DNA of 64,000 nt from Chondrus crispus (GCF_000350225.1 NW_005178566.1:248001-312000); one strand, 5' to 3'. Numbered from the stretch's first letter, positions 11,664 through 23,249 are shown. Numbers and translations are program-made. The notes: generated from the letters alone by a model not told the origin.

Positions 11664-12379
11664 ATGGTAGAGGCGCGCGAGATTTCCCGTCAGCATTATG
11701 CAAGTCGTTACCAGCGCATCCCCTCATGGTGGAGCCAGTACGAGGTGAGTCAAGGCTTTTGGGCCGAAATGGGACCCATACTCACGTACTATGGCAGCTC
11801 CTGCGGGATCCGCAAGACGAGTTATGGGTGGTCTTCCTCACAGAGTGGTGCGTCAAAGTAGCTGCGACCCTCTTGTGGGAGACCTATGATTGCTGGCGCC
11901 TGTGGCACCTCCCCGCGAAGCTGATGGCACAAATGCGTCTATTAAACTTCTCTATCCGTCTGGGTGGCTCTGATGTCAATCGCAAAATACGCTCCCTCCT
12001 TGATACGGTCGAGGGCGTGGATTGGGACTGTGTCCCTCCGCAAGACTCCTCTCGATCCTTCAATCGCCAACGTCCCTCTTTCTCCCCTGGTCGAAACCAC
12101 CCAGCCGCGGGCGACTTCGTGTGGTTCAACCCCTGGTCATCGACCCTCTGCTCAGCGTGGGAAGCTCAAACGAGCCGTCGATTCGGAAACCAAACACCGG
12201 TTCCCGACGATACCCCCATCGTCACATCTGACCCCCGGGAGCTTCACGTATGCTCCCGTCCTTCCTCTCCAATTCCTCCTCGATCGACTGTCCCTGCTTC
12301 CCCGCGCGCAGCCCTAGCCTCCCCATCCTCGTCAACGGCGCCCCCAGCTGTCGAAATTCCCTCGGCAGGTGTAGTATAG
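11664..12379 (+). CDS. Second opposite-strand frame in element B, unknown product
   Basis: A 217-codon plus-strand frame (11726-12379) follows the previous one, with a shorter frame (11664-11861) overlapping its start. The first half looks globular (DELWVVFLTEWCVKVAATLL, LLNFSIRLGGSDVNRKIRSL); the second half is rich in Ser and Pro and looks disordered, ending PAVEIPSAGVV. It could be the C-terminal part of the same product as 10905-11648. No family is recognised. Confidence 0.35.
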
Positions 12380-12659
12380 TGGCGGTCGCCAGCTATGAGC
12401 TGGCTCGAGGAAGAGGTAACAACCAATAGGGGGTGTCCCGCGGTAGATCGGGACTGTGGTAGAGCAAAGGGGGAGTACGTCGGCCGACTGTAAAAGCACG
12501 ACGTACTGGTCGAAGTGCGGACCCGGAATGGGACCAGCACTGGAAGGGGTGGTGTAAGAACACACAAAACAGCGGTGAACCCGAGCCTAAAGACTGGTGT
12601 CAGACACGGGCGGAGCGCCGAGTAGCGGAAACTCCTAGAAGGAACGAGCGGGACAGATG

Positions 12660-13010
12660 TCAATAGTGCCGCCAAGGCCAGAGGCTTGTCGTAGCCCGCG
12701 ACTTGACAATCGTCACAATGCAGGGAGAGAGAAATAGGTCGTGCGACAGTAATACGCCCAGGCTAGAGGCCAGTCTTAGCCCGCGTGGTCGCAACGACAG
12801 AGTAAAAAGGAAAACAATTGGAACGTTGAGCGACAGTAACACGCCGAGGTTAGAGGCTAGTCTTAACCCGCGTAGTCGCAAAGACGGAGGAATGGAAAAG
12901 GTAAAGTAAAGGCAATAGAAGCCAAGGAAACGTCGCAAGACAGATGCCGACAATGTCGCCTAAGTCAGAGGCTTGTCTTGACCCGCGGTGTCGCACCGTC
13001 GAAGGAAATC
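12660..13010. repeat. Four spaced copies of a ~53-bp repeat
   Basis: A core reading roughly AGTAACACGCC..GGTTAGAGGC..GTCTTAACCCGCG..GTCGCA recurs from about 12662, 12748, 12834 and 12949, spaced about 85-115 bp by less similar sequence. The copies are clearly diverged from one another. It lies in the long 3' region of element B. Confidence 0.65.
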
Positions 13011-13204
13011 CGTTCCCAAAAGATCCTTGACTGTTTACTGTCAGTGCCCGGCGCCGTTGCTTAAATAAGCGAGGTCGCGGGGTCTTGGACATTGTCCGTC
13101 CTACTGTACTACTGTACTCTATTCTGTAATGCACTGTACTGTGCCATTACTACTGTACCTTGTCATATACAACCTCCGGGCTGTAACGTATACAGTAGAT
13201 CTTC

Positions 13205-13478
13205 CGCCTGTAAGGCACCCGTGTAGTCCATCGGCCTGTAATGCGCACGTGTAGTCCGTCCGCCTGTAAGGCACACGTGTAGGCGTCCGCCTGTAATGCT
13301 CGTGTGAGCGTGCGCGTGCGCGTGTAATGCACACGTGTAGTCCGTCCGTCTGTAAGGCACCCGTGTAGTCCATCGGTCTGTAATGCCCACGTGTAGTCCG
13401 TCCGCCTGTAAGGCACCCGTGTAGTCCATCAGCCTGTAATGCCCACGTGTAGTCCGTCCGCCTGTAAGGCACCCGCGG
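13205..13478. repeat. 28-bp minisatellite with alternating units (56-bp higher order)
   Basis: About ten units begin C/TCTGTAA. They alternate between a type with GGCACCCGTGTAGTCCATC and a type with TGCCCACGTGTAGTCCGTC, giving a 56-bp higher-order period. One unit is degenerate around 13300 (a GTGCGCGTGCGCG run). The array accounts for long but meaningless frames on the minus strand. Confidence 0.85.
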
Positions 13479-13479
13479 C

Positions 13480-16400
13480 GGCGGGTGCCGTACAAATTAC
13501 AAATCTGGGCTGTGATACCACAGCAGGCCACACCGAAACATTGTCGGTGAGGGAAGTGATATCTTCCCCCCCATCTCCAACAATTTCCAAAAATACCCAC
13601 GACGTCACGAGCGTATACTCTGCCTTGCTCCGTGCTCACGGTGTTGAGGGAGAGGCTCTGCAAGGAGCCTCGATTGACGACCTGCGAGTTTTAGCTCGCC
13701 TTGTGTCATCGCTTCCAAAGGGCAAATCCTTTAGCAACCCTCCCGTCTGAGCTGACGGGCGCGACACTTCCCTCGTGATAGCTTGTTGCATCTCCATCCT
13801 GCCTGCGTGACGCTGAATTTGCGACCTCGTCATGTCGCCTTGGATCCGTAAATTGAATTTTCCTGCGTGCTCCTTCGTCCCTTCGTTTCCTCCTCTTTTT
13901 CTCATTGATGCCCATCCCGTCATAATCACGGGGCACCCTTATACCTCCTTCCTCCTTCTCTTCACCTCGCTACTTCCTCCTCTTTTTCTCTTTTCTTTTC
14001 TTGTTCCCTGCGTACCGTCACTGCGATCGTACCCCTCTTTTCACCAACTTCCTCCTCTTTTGCGTTTTCAATTTACCCTTTCCTGATTCCCCTATATTTC
14101 CTTCTCTTCAATCCCTCCTCTCTATCCTTGACAATTTTCCCTCCTCTTTTCAGGCGCTCTTTTTACCTCTTCAGATTCCTCGCTTACCTCCTCTTTTCCC
14201 TGTTCGGGCGTACTGTCGCCGACGGCTGTCCTCAATCTCCATCGAGCGGGTAGGAAATACCTGAGAAGTTGTGAAATGAGATGTGCTGGTTGGCGTGCCG
14301 ACCCGAAAAAAATCTCAACCCGCAGTCCCTCCTCTTTATATTTTTCCTGCGTCTCCGCAAGGTACACGCCCGTGAGAGTACGCGTTTATCTTCATCGCTG
14401 GAGTCTGTGGCTCCTGTTGCCTCTAATAAGGCTCCCCTCTTTCATTCCCGTCAGGCAGTTCCCTTACTCGCCCAGTTATCTCGTCGAGGAATATATTAAT
14501 TCGTGATTAGGGGTTCCCTCTGTCCAATGAACCCGCCTTGTTCAGTATCCCCTGCGATAGCCTCGGACCTGCGTCTCATCTCCTTTGTACTTTGGGTGCG
14601 AATCCTCATGTCGCCTCATAGAATCGGAACATCTGTGGGCATGTGGGTCTGTGACGATCTGTTCTCATCGGAGTGATGTCATCAGAGTTCTTCAGTTTTT
14701 CGAAGGAAGGTTCGGGACTCATGCTAGCTGTCCCTTCACTGAGCTTTCGTCGCACACAGCTCGGCTTCTTTCGAACGTCGCGACCAACCCTCTGTGATCG
14801 AAAAGATCTTTCGTGATATGTTTTCCGCATCATCGTGCGTTGTCTCATATCCGCGGCACTGCATTAACGCTGCGGTGTAGGGTTGTTGGCTCGGCGTCCA
14901 TTCAGTTAACGGTATTCGTCCCGTTTCCGATCCTCATTTCTACGCCTGGCGTTCTCCATGACGTGATAACACACTCTGCTTACGAATGCGTTCCGAATTT
15001 TCTTAGTCATCGACCGCCTCTTACTGTACATCTTCCAGTAGCGATGTCACACACTCGGCGAATGCGCACTTCTCTTCCTTTCGTGCGATAGACGTCCGTC
15101 CCTTCTTTCGCGTGTCTCCAATTATTTGTTCAACTCCGCGCGTCGTGCGTAGCGGTCTTGATCTCCTGGCTTATCTCCCTCCCAACGGGGGGTCTCGTCA
15201 TGATCGACATCCTGTCGGTCGTCCTTAATGTCGATGTCGCAGCGTGGGGTTGTGTTACGTCTTCACAACGAGAAGTGAGATAAAAAATAAAACTGCACCC
15301 GAACTTAGGGCAAATAAAAAAACATAGCAAAGCAGTAAGAGGGTCAATGTGCGCGACAGTAGAGGGAATAAAGGAAGGATGTCATTTCGGTAGTTCGCTT
15401 GGGGTAACAACGAGAACGTGAGCTTGACGTTGTGGTACAACTCCACACCGCGACCCCCGGTGGGAGATGAGAACCGCCGAGACGGGCGGTTACTACTGTA
15501 GTAATCGTGCACGCACCCTCTGCGAGCACAGTAGTACCTCCACAGCGTACACGTGACACAACCGTTGGCGCCGGTCGTGGCCACGGGCACACGTGTGCGA
15601 CCCATCCGGTAAGTAATTAGCAATTAGTGGTTAATGGCACAAATTTGCCAATTTAGCACAGTAGCTGGTATACAGTATGTAACAGCTACTGTAGCGGGAC
15701 AGGTGTCCTGGCGTCCCACTTAGGGGTTAAGACCAGGGGCACCTGCCCCGTTCCAGTAAACGGGGGCAGACTCGCCTCCCTTCCCTTTACGGCTAAGTGC
15801 TAACACCGTTCCGGTTTTCCTTTAACTCAGGCTTCTAACCCGTGACCGGCCGTCCGGATCTGACACCACCGACCGGCTGCGCGTCACCGGCCACGTGAGC
15901 CTTTCCTGTTTTCGAGTCCTTCCGTACGGTTTGCGCTCGCGTGGGTTACCCAGCGGCGCGCGCTCCCTTACCTCTAACCCCCCTCGTTCCGAGTGGTCGG
16001 GACGAAGGTAGTTATACCACAGACGTCGTCAGTCGCGTCGAGCCACAGCTCAGTCATTGATAAGGAGCTCCTCGATCGACGATCTCTCTACTCCGGAGTT
16101 TCTTTCCTCTCCTTGCACCAAGGTGCTCCGGATCGTTCTTGTTGGAAGATGGCACGAGACTCCCGATTGCCCCCTCAATGAGACGTCGCAAATCGGTCCT
16201 CATTGACGTGAGGATTACCATTTCTGTGTTCTCTCTTCTCCATTTTTCTTTTTTCTCTCAGCTGCCTCGAACAATGAGGCAATTCGCGAGAACAGGAATC
16301 CGGGGTCTTAGGCAGGGGTTCGGTCGTCTTTGGCGTACGTACGGAACTCATTGTACATGGCCATGCCGACGGCGGCATTGTGTCTTGCACGATGGCTCAC

Positions 16401-18430
16401 GACGGTGTGATCGGGTGACCTGGTGTACTTGCGTCATAGGCTATAGCCAACGTTCCCCTGTTTTCGTGCGACCAACAAGTACGGTTTTCTCCTAGCTTTG
16501 TCAATAAATTTTGGAAGGTTACCCCCTTGGTCCATTTTCGGCTGTTACCGCTCGTCCAGCGTTTTTCTGACGACCTCCAAGTATTTTCTTGATTAATTTG
16601 CGCATCACGAGGACGGATCTCTGATGCAATCCACACTGTCTCGTGCGCGTGATCGTGTCTCAGGAGGTATCCGACCTCAGCCTGAGACTACAGTAAATTT
16701 TCGTTGTCGTGGTATGACTGCGGCGGCTCTTGCATTCCGGTGAGGGAGGTTTTCAGATGAAATCGCCTAAGTCCCCTTTTTTTCTGCTCTGGCTTGGGGG
16801 TGTTGTCGACGGTTAACGTCGCTCTCCTCCTTCGGCATCTCGTACGGGACGGTCGTGTCCCCCTTTTCCTTGTTTGCCTCTTCGCGTGGCGGCGGGTACA
16901 GACTTGCGTGTGCCGTTTGTACGTTTTCTGCGTACCCAGCGCTTCATGCGCCCGACCCGTCACTCCTCCCTCTTTGTCTGCGCCATCTCGCCCTTTCTAC
17001 GCTACTGCAGCGTTTCCCGAGGCCATCGTGATGGCTGTTCTCGACTCCCTATAACGTCTCTCGCTCCCCAGACAAGCCCAGCTTGCCATGTACCGTGGAG
17101 GACGTTCTTCCTTGTAACGCGGCCGTATCCTCCTTCTAATGCCCGATATACCCGCTGATCGACGTTCACAGGACGCGGTCGTACCTCTACACCTCCAAGG
17201 TGAACGAAACAAAAGAGAACGCAAACAAAAAAAATAATAATACAACAGAAAACATAGTAGGGCATAGCTACGGATCGGTGGGTGCGTCGCGCGTATGCCA
17301 GAAGTACTACAGGGACGTCAGTGTTAGTCGCAATCGACGCGTCGTTCCTAACGTCGTGGTGGGACTATGTTTGTCCTTGTCGCGGGTTTGCCTCGCGTAG
17401 TAATTATTTCTGCTCAACAAGCCTCTGTATCGGGGCTTGCGGAGCTCCGTCAAGGCGACTGGTGGGCGCCTTTTTGATCATCCCTTCCCGTCAATCAACA
17501 ATATCCCCTGCTGCAGAGGGGGTGGGGCTCCTCCCCTCCCGACTCTCCCTTCAGTTTCCCCGTCTCGTGCACACTGTGCCTTTCCCGTCGGATACAGTCT
17601 TCTCTTGGTCGAATCGACCCGCGATACCTCGCATCTCCTCCCTCGTCGTAGCTTACTTGTCTTGACAAGGCCCCCGCAGCGGTTCCTTCTTCCCTTTCTC
17701 ATGGCACTAGCCTTCGTCTGGTTGTTGCAGACGCACTGATCGACTTGCACCAGTCAAAGTCGTGTCCTAGGCAACGGCAGAAAAAATAAACATAACATAA
17801 CAAAGCAAACGCACACAAGAAAAAACCAACAACCAACTAAAACCGAAACAATGGAGAGAGGTGGTGAGAAGAGAAGGGGGGTTGACGTTGTAAACTAGTA
17901 AGTACGCTGATCGTCAGTAAACGCGTCGCGGCTCTGTCGTTCGCAACTGTCGGGTGAACCGTGTTGTCTCGTTGGGACGTCCACTCCTTCGGCTATCTCC
18001 CGTTCCCAACCCTACTCGTTGCCCTCTCTGCTCCGCTTGGTGGCTCTCCATAAAACGTGGGTTGCGTGGGGATCGGGGGTCAGTCTTAAATCCACACTGC
18101 TCCCGTTCCTAAAAAAGGCATCTCCTGCGCGGCAAGCGCGCGTTGCGCCTCGCTCATCCTTGTCAACTCTCCGTGAAGCGAGTTGGACGGGGCTGCCGGC
18201 GACGGACGTTTTCGGCTTCATACGCAATTTGTAGTCGCGGGTCGCGATCTGACTTCGATATTTGTGCGGCCAGCCCTGGCTAGCAACAGTAACTGAGCGG
18301 GCAACCGGCGATTTCGGGCGGCCATCCTCAATTTTGATTAGGATTTCGGGGAAGGACTGGTGCTCATCTCTCATACTGTTCATTCGACAATCCCCTCCCG
18401 GCATTTCTCTAGTAATTCTGGGATAATTTT
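13480..18430. other. Long 3' region of element B without supported gene
   Basis: The plus strand is pyrimidine-rich from about 13840 to 14520 and again in patches to 17700, with recurring CCTCCTCTTTT words (near 13886, 13975, 14048, 14147, 14186, 14328). Some of these end in TTTTCAGG, like 3' splice sites. 15600-15800 has AT-rich and palindromic stretches (GGGACAGGTGTCCTGGCGTCCC-like). Short frames occur on both strands but none shows a domain. The region lies between pol and the 3' LTR of element B. Confidence 0.5.
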
Positions 18431-18630
18431 CGCTCCTCCTCCGTGCGGACTCCTGCTCTCCATCTTAAGTTCACGTGTGGGCTTCGGTGACGCGTTGCCA
18501 TTCAGGCGAGCGTAACACCTCATCCGGGGATATGGTGACATTCCCCATTCCTCGACGACGCGGCATGCATCGCTTCCTCAAACTTTTGACTTCTCTGCCG
18601 GCTCTCCTCTGCATTTTTTCTTGATAACAG

Positions 18631-21600
18631 CTATCCAGGTACCGCGTGCGCGACTTGCGCTGGCAGGAGCAACCGTTTCCTTCGGAAATACGTGACGGCT
18701 GCAATGCGGGGTAACCGCTCAATGGGTTCCCACGTCGCGTCCTCGGACGTATAGCCGTACCACCTTACTTTGAGAATTAATTTCTCCTCGTCGTAGCCGT
18801 GGTCCACGATCTTGTCGATCACGTATTCCGTGTTTTCCGTTTCCTCTCCTTTCTCTGAGCTATTTCCTTCCCCCTCCTGAAGATCTTCGAAGTCATCCTC
18901 TTCTCTGGACTTTCCGAAATCGCGTAGGTCCGGAGATGTCTTCGCTGTCGGCGCCTGACTAACTAGATTGTTCTGGTCCCCTGACGTAGGCGCACGGGTG
19001 TGAGGACATTCCTCGTCCTCCATTACCTCTCCTTCTTCGTTTAACTCCGGCTCTCCCAGGAACTGTAGCGCTTGACGTAGACCAGTTATCGGCGCATAGT
19101 CCATCGGGCTTGGGGCTAACTCCACCCTGTCTCGCGATACGCGTTCCTCCTGATCGCCAATGGCAATGACTACCGTATATTGATCCGATCTTCTGACCTG
19201 ATAAGGTCCTGTAGCGACTTGGGCCAGCTTGTGTTTCGGTTCGCTAGCCGTACCCTGCTCCTTCCGGAGGAACACGTAGGACCCCGGCGGGATCTCATAC
19301 TGCGGCTTGCGAAGGCGTGCGTCCAAATTTTGCTTGTACCGGGCTTGTTCCTTCCGCAAACTCCTATCGGCGCCTCGCATTAGGCTCTCCAACCACGACT
19401 GCCATTTCAGGTAGTATGCTCGTGACGAGCTAAAGTTTTCCAAAGTTGGTTGCGTTTGTACCGCAATGCCTCTCGGCGCCCGAGCTAACACCAGCTCGAA
19501 GGGCGCAATGTTCGTAGTTCGATGAACTTTTGTGTTGTATGCGAACGTCACAGCGTCGCTAAATAAGTCCCAGTCCTTGGGATGCTCTCCAACGTATTTT
19601 CGCAAGGCGGAAGTCAGCGTGCGGTTAAACCTCTCAACTTGGCCGTTGGCCTGCGGGTGGTACGTAGTCGTGAACACATTGCGTATGCCGAGAATTCGGC
19701 AGACATTCTGAAAGAACCGGGCCGTGAACTGTGTTCCATTGTCGGACAGCAGCTTGACCGGCGGTCCGCACGCGAATACCCAACGGTGAACGAAGGCTTG
19801 TGCGATGTGCGCAGCTGATATCTTCTTCAACGGTACGGTTCGTACCAGTTTCGAGTATCGATCGCTGATCACGAGAATATACTGATTTCCTCGTTTAGTT
19901 GTAATTAGCTCGCCGAGGATGTCGATGGCGACAAACTCCAGCGGAGCTTTGGACGTGAACAGCTTCATTTCCTTCGTGTTTCTTCTTAACTTCACCCTTT
20001 CCTGCGCACATGCAGCGCAATTCTTCGCGACTGCATAGCAGTCTAGGGCCATCGTAGGCCAATAAAAAGGTCTTCTCAAAGTCTTGTAAAGTTTCCTGCC
20101 TCCCGGGTGGCCTGCCAATTTTGCGTAGTGGCTTAACCCTAGGACGCGGTCCCTTAACGATTGTGGTATCACCACTTGTACAAACTCCGCCGCAGTACGG
20201 CATAGAGTTCCTTCGAGTTCCTCGGTCTCCGTGCTGAACGTTCTCACCTTTCCAGCTTCCATTTCTTCCTTGATGCGGTTGCAGAAGGGGTCGACGGCTT
20301 GCTCGCGAATGAGCTCCTCCGGAGTGACAGCTTGGAATTGATCGAGGCGCTCAGGGGCAGTCCCCCCCTCAAGAGCGAGGATGTCGTCTAACGCGTCAAA
20401 ACTCTCCTCGTCTTCCATCGTTGCCTCGGCCGGTTCGGCCATAAAGCATGGAATTTCGTCGTCGATTTCGTCGACGGTTTCTCCTGCGGTCCGTAATCTT
20501 GACAGAGCATCGGCTTGGCTGTTCGCCTTGCCCTTCTTGTACTTGATTTCGAAATTAAATTCAGAGAGGCGGAGCCTCCATCGGATTAATCTCCCGCTGG
20601 GGTCGGTTACGTTCATCAACCACCTCAATGAGGCATGGTTGGTATGCACAATGAAGTGCTCGCCATATAGATATGGTCTTAAAGTCTGTACGGCCCAAAT
20701 TACCGCCAGACATTCTTTTTCTGATACAGAATAGTTTCTCTCGGCTGCGGCTAACGTTCTTGAAAAGAACCCGATGGGTTTACGTTTCGCATCCGGATGC
20801 GTTTGAAATAATGCAGCGCCGATTTGATAGTCGCTTGCATCGGTATCTACCGAGTAGGGTAGGTCCTTCTTCAGCAGCGCCAACACCGGTGGCGCCAAGA
20901 AAGCGTCTTTGAGCTTGTGAAAAGCTTTTTCGCACGGTTCGTCGAATCCTTCCAACTGGACCGGTTGTCCCTTCTTCAACAGTTGATTGAGCGGGTGCGT
21001 GATTTTTGCATAATGCGGAACGAATCTGCGGTAGACATTACAAAGTCCCAAGAAGCTCCTGAGCTGGGTCTGCGTTTGAGGGTACCTCACTTGTTCCAAT
21101 GCGACGGTTCGCGCAGCGTCCACTTCCAATGTACCTGGCCGAACGACATGGCCCAGGTACTTGATCTTTTCGACGAAAAATTCGCACTTGCGAAGCTTGA
21201 GCTTCACACCTGCCTTCTCCAATACAGACAGTATTTCATCCACGTGCACGATGTGCTCCTCCCACGACTTGCTAAAAATTATTATGTCATCCAGATACAC
21301 CAAACAGCACTTCCAACGGAACGGAGAGAGCAGGATATCCATTGCTCTCTCAAACGTCGCTGGCGCGTTTGTTAGCCCGAAGGGCATTCTTGAGAAGCGA
21401 TACAGTCCTGAGTTGCACGAAAATGCGGTCTTGTGGCGGTCGCGTGCGGGGATAGGCATCTGCCAATATCCCGAGATCGCGTCCAACGCGAAGAAAACCT
21501 TGGTGTCACCAAGCGAGTCCAGGCACTCATCCATGCGCGGTAAAGGGTACGTGTCCTGCACCGTTACCGCGTTCAACCTGCGGTAGTCTACGCAAAAGCG

Positions 21601-23214
21601 CATCGATCCGTCCGGCTTGGGCACTAACAAAACGGGCGACGCCCATTCTGACTGCGCCGGTTCGACGAATCCTGCTTCTAACATCTTCTGTACTTCTGCG
21701 TCCTCGACCTCCCGAGCCTTTGGACCGGCTCGGTATGGAGCTTGTGAAATTGGCCTTGTATCCGGGGCCATTTCAATCCGATGGATCGTGGTGTTGATCT
21801 CACCGAGGGTCCCATCCCACATGCGGGAATATTTTTTCAACATCCGACGGAATCTTTCGCGCAGCCGGTCCGGCACGTGGCCAAGGTCGAGTTCCTCCAC
21901 GTCCGGCGGGGGACGCTCAATCCGCCGCTCCGGCTTCGTAGTTGCCGTCGCGGAGAGCCTTTCCTCCCGTTCTCCTTGCTGGTCCTCGCGATCTTGATCC
22001 GACGGTTCGGATCTTGTCTCGCCCGTAGGCGTCTTGGTGGAATTAGGAAAATTTTCCTGCTTCCTTTCTTGAATTCCGAGAACTTCACCAATGGTGGTTT
22101 TGCTCTCGAGCGCGGCTCTCGAGTGCGGTAATAATTCTGCCACCACTTGGCCTTTTTGCACCCTGACAGGGTACGTCCTACAATTCGCAACGAGTAAACG
22201 AAATGGCCGGTCAGGCTCAACCTGAGCGACACCATTCGTGCACGTCAACCCGTGCTTCTCGTATAACGACGAGTACGGCTGAACCACAACCAAGCCCGCC
22301 CTCTTCGAGATGCATTCCACGACGCGTTGCGTCCCTGGCTCGATAGTCGTGGCTCTTGCCACTTTTACCTTAGGGCAAATTCGCTCCATCTTTCCATCAT
22401 TCTCGTCCTCTCCGGGGACGAGATTCTTCTTCCCTTTTCTCGTCGAGAACCGTCTAACTATCGGAACCTCCGAGAAATCCGCCAACTCAACCGTTTTCTT
22501 CCTTGGATAAATGGCTTCCAGAAACCGGTGACAGTAGTCCGCGCCTAGAATTAGCGGGGCGGCTAGTTTTTCGCATACAATAAACTCGGCTGCGGCCACA
22601 AATTTTCCAAGCCTCACAGGCATTCTAATTGTGCCGAGAGTCCGGAGGGGCCTAGTGTTCGCGTCGCCAATGTCTTGGGTCGGTCCGTAGGATACTAGAG
22701 ATTCCATTCCAGCCGGGAGTTCCGATTTTCGCACAAGGTTTGGTTCCGCGCTGGTGTCTAAAACAGACAACACTCGGCTCATCAATCCGATTGTGGGTCC
22801 AATGTCCGCGTAAACTTTGTAGTTTTTTCGCGCAAGAACCAAAATCTTCTCGGGACACTCCCTTCGCTTAACCCTGTACCAGGGTCTTCGAACTTCTTCC
22901 AGCGGATGATCTCGGGCTCGGCTCAAAATTTTCTTGACTTGAGCTGGCCCTTTGGGCTTATCCACCAATCCAACAACCTTCTCATCGGGGCCTGATTTTT
23001 CCCTTAGAGACGGGGAACAGGGCTGAGCCCCGGGCACAGTACGTCGACTCTGTGCCTCTCGCGACTCATGCGAGATTCCCCTCTCTAGTTTTCCTACCGC
23101 TGCGGGATCCTTCTCACATCCGACGGCGCGGGCCCCGCGGCGGGCCCTCTGAAGGGTTGGTTCGACCTTGGCGTTGAAGCACTCGGCGTCCTCGCCGTCT
23201 GCGAATCGAACCAA
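18631..23214 (-). CDS. Pol of gypsy element B: protease, RT, RNase H, integrase, chromodomain
   Basis: A 1527-codon frame. By residue: retropepsin-like region about 130-245 (VLSVLDTSAEP, then PLILGADYCHRF); reverse transcriptase about 520-700 with FCVDYRRLN, FSRMPFGLTNAP and the YLDD box near 643; RNase H about 780-910 (VDTDASDYQIGAAL); integrase zinc finger about 1045-1090 (HPGGRK..C..C); and integrase core with D near 1096 (FVAIDILGE), D near 1156 (LLSDNGTQF) and E near 1193 (NGQVERFNRT). A chromodomain lies at about 1465-1502 (KVRWYGYTSEDATWEPIERL). This is the chromovirus order, in which the chromodomain is thought to steer integration to modified chromatin. The frame looks whole. Product would act in the virus-like particle and the nucleus. 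Confidence 0.93.
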   Translation of the reverse strand: MVRFADGEDAECFNAKVEPTLQRARRGARAVGCEKDPAAVGKLERGISHESREAQSRRTVPGAQPCSPSLREKSGPDEKVVGLVDKPKGPAQVKKILSRARDHPLEEVRRPWYRVKRRECPEKILVLARKNYKVYADIGPTIGLMSRVLSVLDTSAEPNLVRKSELPAGMESLVSYGPTQDIGDANTRPLRTLGTIRMPVRLGKFVAAAEFIVCEKLAAPLILGADYCHRFLEAIYPRKKTVELADFSEVPIVRRFSTRKGKKNLVPGEDENDGKMERICPKVKVARATTIEPGTQRVVECISKRAGLVVVQPYSSLYEKHGLTCTNGVAQVEPDRPFRLLVANCRTYPVRVQKGQVVAELLPHSRAALESKTTIGEVLGIQERKQENFPNSTKTPTGETRSEPSDQDREDQQGEREERLSATATTKPERRIERPPPDVEELDLGHVPDRLRERFRRMLKKYSRMWDGTLGEINTTIHRIEMAPDTRPISQAPYRAGPKAREVEDAEVQKMLEAGFVEPAQSEWASPVLLVPKPDGSMRFCVDYRRLNAVTVQDTYPLPRMDECLDSLGDTKVFFALDAISGYWQMPIPARDRHKTAFSCNSGLYRFSRMPFGLTNAPATFERAMDILLSPFRWKCCLVYLDDIIIFSKSWEEHIVHVDEILSVLEKAGVKLKLRKCEFFVEKIKYLGHVVRPGTLEVDAARTVALEQVRYPQTQTQLRSFLGLCNVYRRFVPHYAKITHPLNQLLKKGQPVQLEGFDEPCEKAFHKLKDAFLAPPVLALLKKDLPYSVDTDASDYQIGAALFQTHPDAKRKPIGFFSRTLAAAERNYSVSEKECLAVIWAVQTLRPYLYGEHFIVHTNHASLRWLMNVTDPSGRLIRWRLRLSEFNFEIKYKKGKANSQADALSRLRTAGETVDEIDDEIPCFMAEPAEATMEDEESFDALDDILALEGGTAPERLDQFQAVTPEELIREQAVDPFCNRIKEEMEAGKVRTFSTETEELEGTLCRTAAEFVQVVIPQSLRDRVLGLSHYAKLAGHPGGRKLYKTLRRPFYWPTMALDCYAVAKNCAACAQERVKLRRNTKEMKLFTSKAPLEFVAIDILGELITTKRGNQYILVISDRYSKLVRTVPLKKISAAHIAQAFVHRWVFACGPPVKLLSDNGTQFTARFFQNVCRILGIRNVFTTTYHPQANGQVERFNRTLTSALRKYVGEHPKDWDLFSDAVTFAYNTKVHRTTNIAPFELVLARAPRGIAVQTQPTLENFSSSRAYYLKWQSWLESLMRGADRSLRKEQARYKQNLDARLRKPQYEIPPGSYVFLRKEQGTASEPKHKLAQVATGPYQVRRSDQYTVVIAIGDQEERVSRDRVELAPSPMDYAPITGLRQALQFLGEPELNEEGEVMEDEECPHTRAPTSGDQNNLVSQAPTAKTSPDLRDFGKSREEDDFEDLQEGEGNSSEKGEETENTEYVIDKIVDHGYDEEKLILKVRWYGYTSEDATWEPIERLPRIAAVTYFRRKRLLLPAQVAHAVPG

Positions 23215-23249
23215 TTCTTGACCTTCAGGTAACTCGTCGATGGTATCCC

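Noticed and set aside
13205-13478. CRISPR-like array of about 28-bp units
   Set aside because: Units follow each other directly without unique spacers and the setting is eukaryotic; it is a minisatellite.
13163-13663. 166-codon minus-strand frame with repeats GGRTTRGHY
   Set aside because: It is only the translation of the minisatellite.
18471-18722. 83-codon minus frame after pol B
   Set aside because: Overlaps the end of pol in another frame; no domain.
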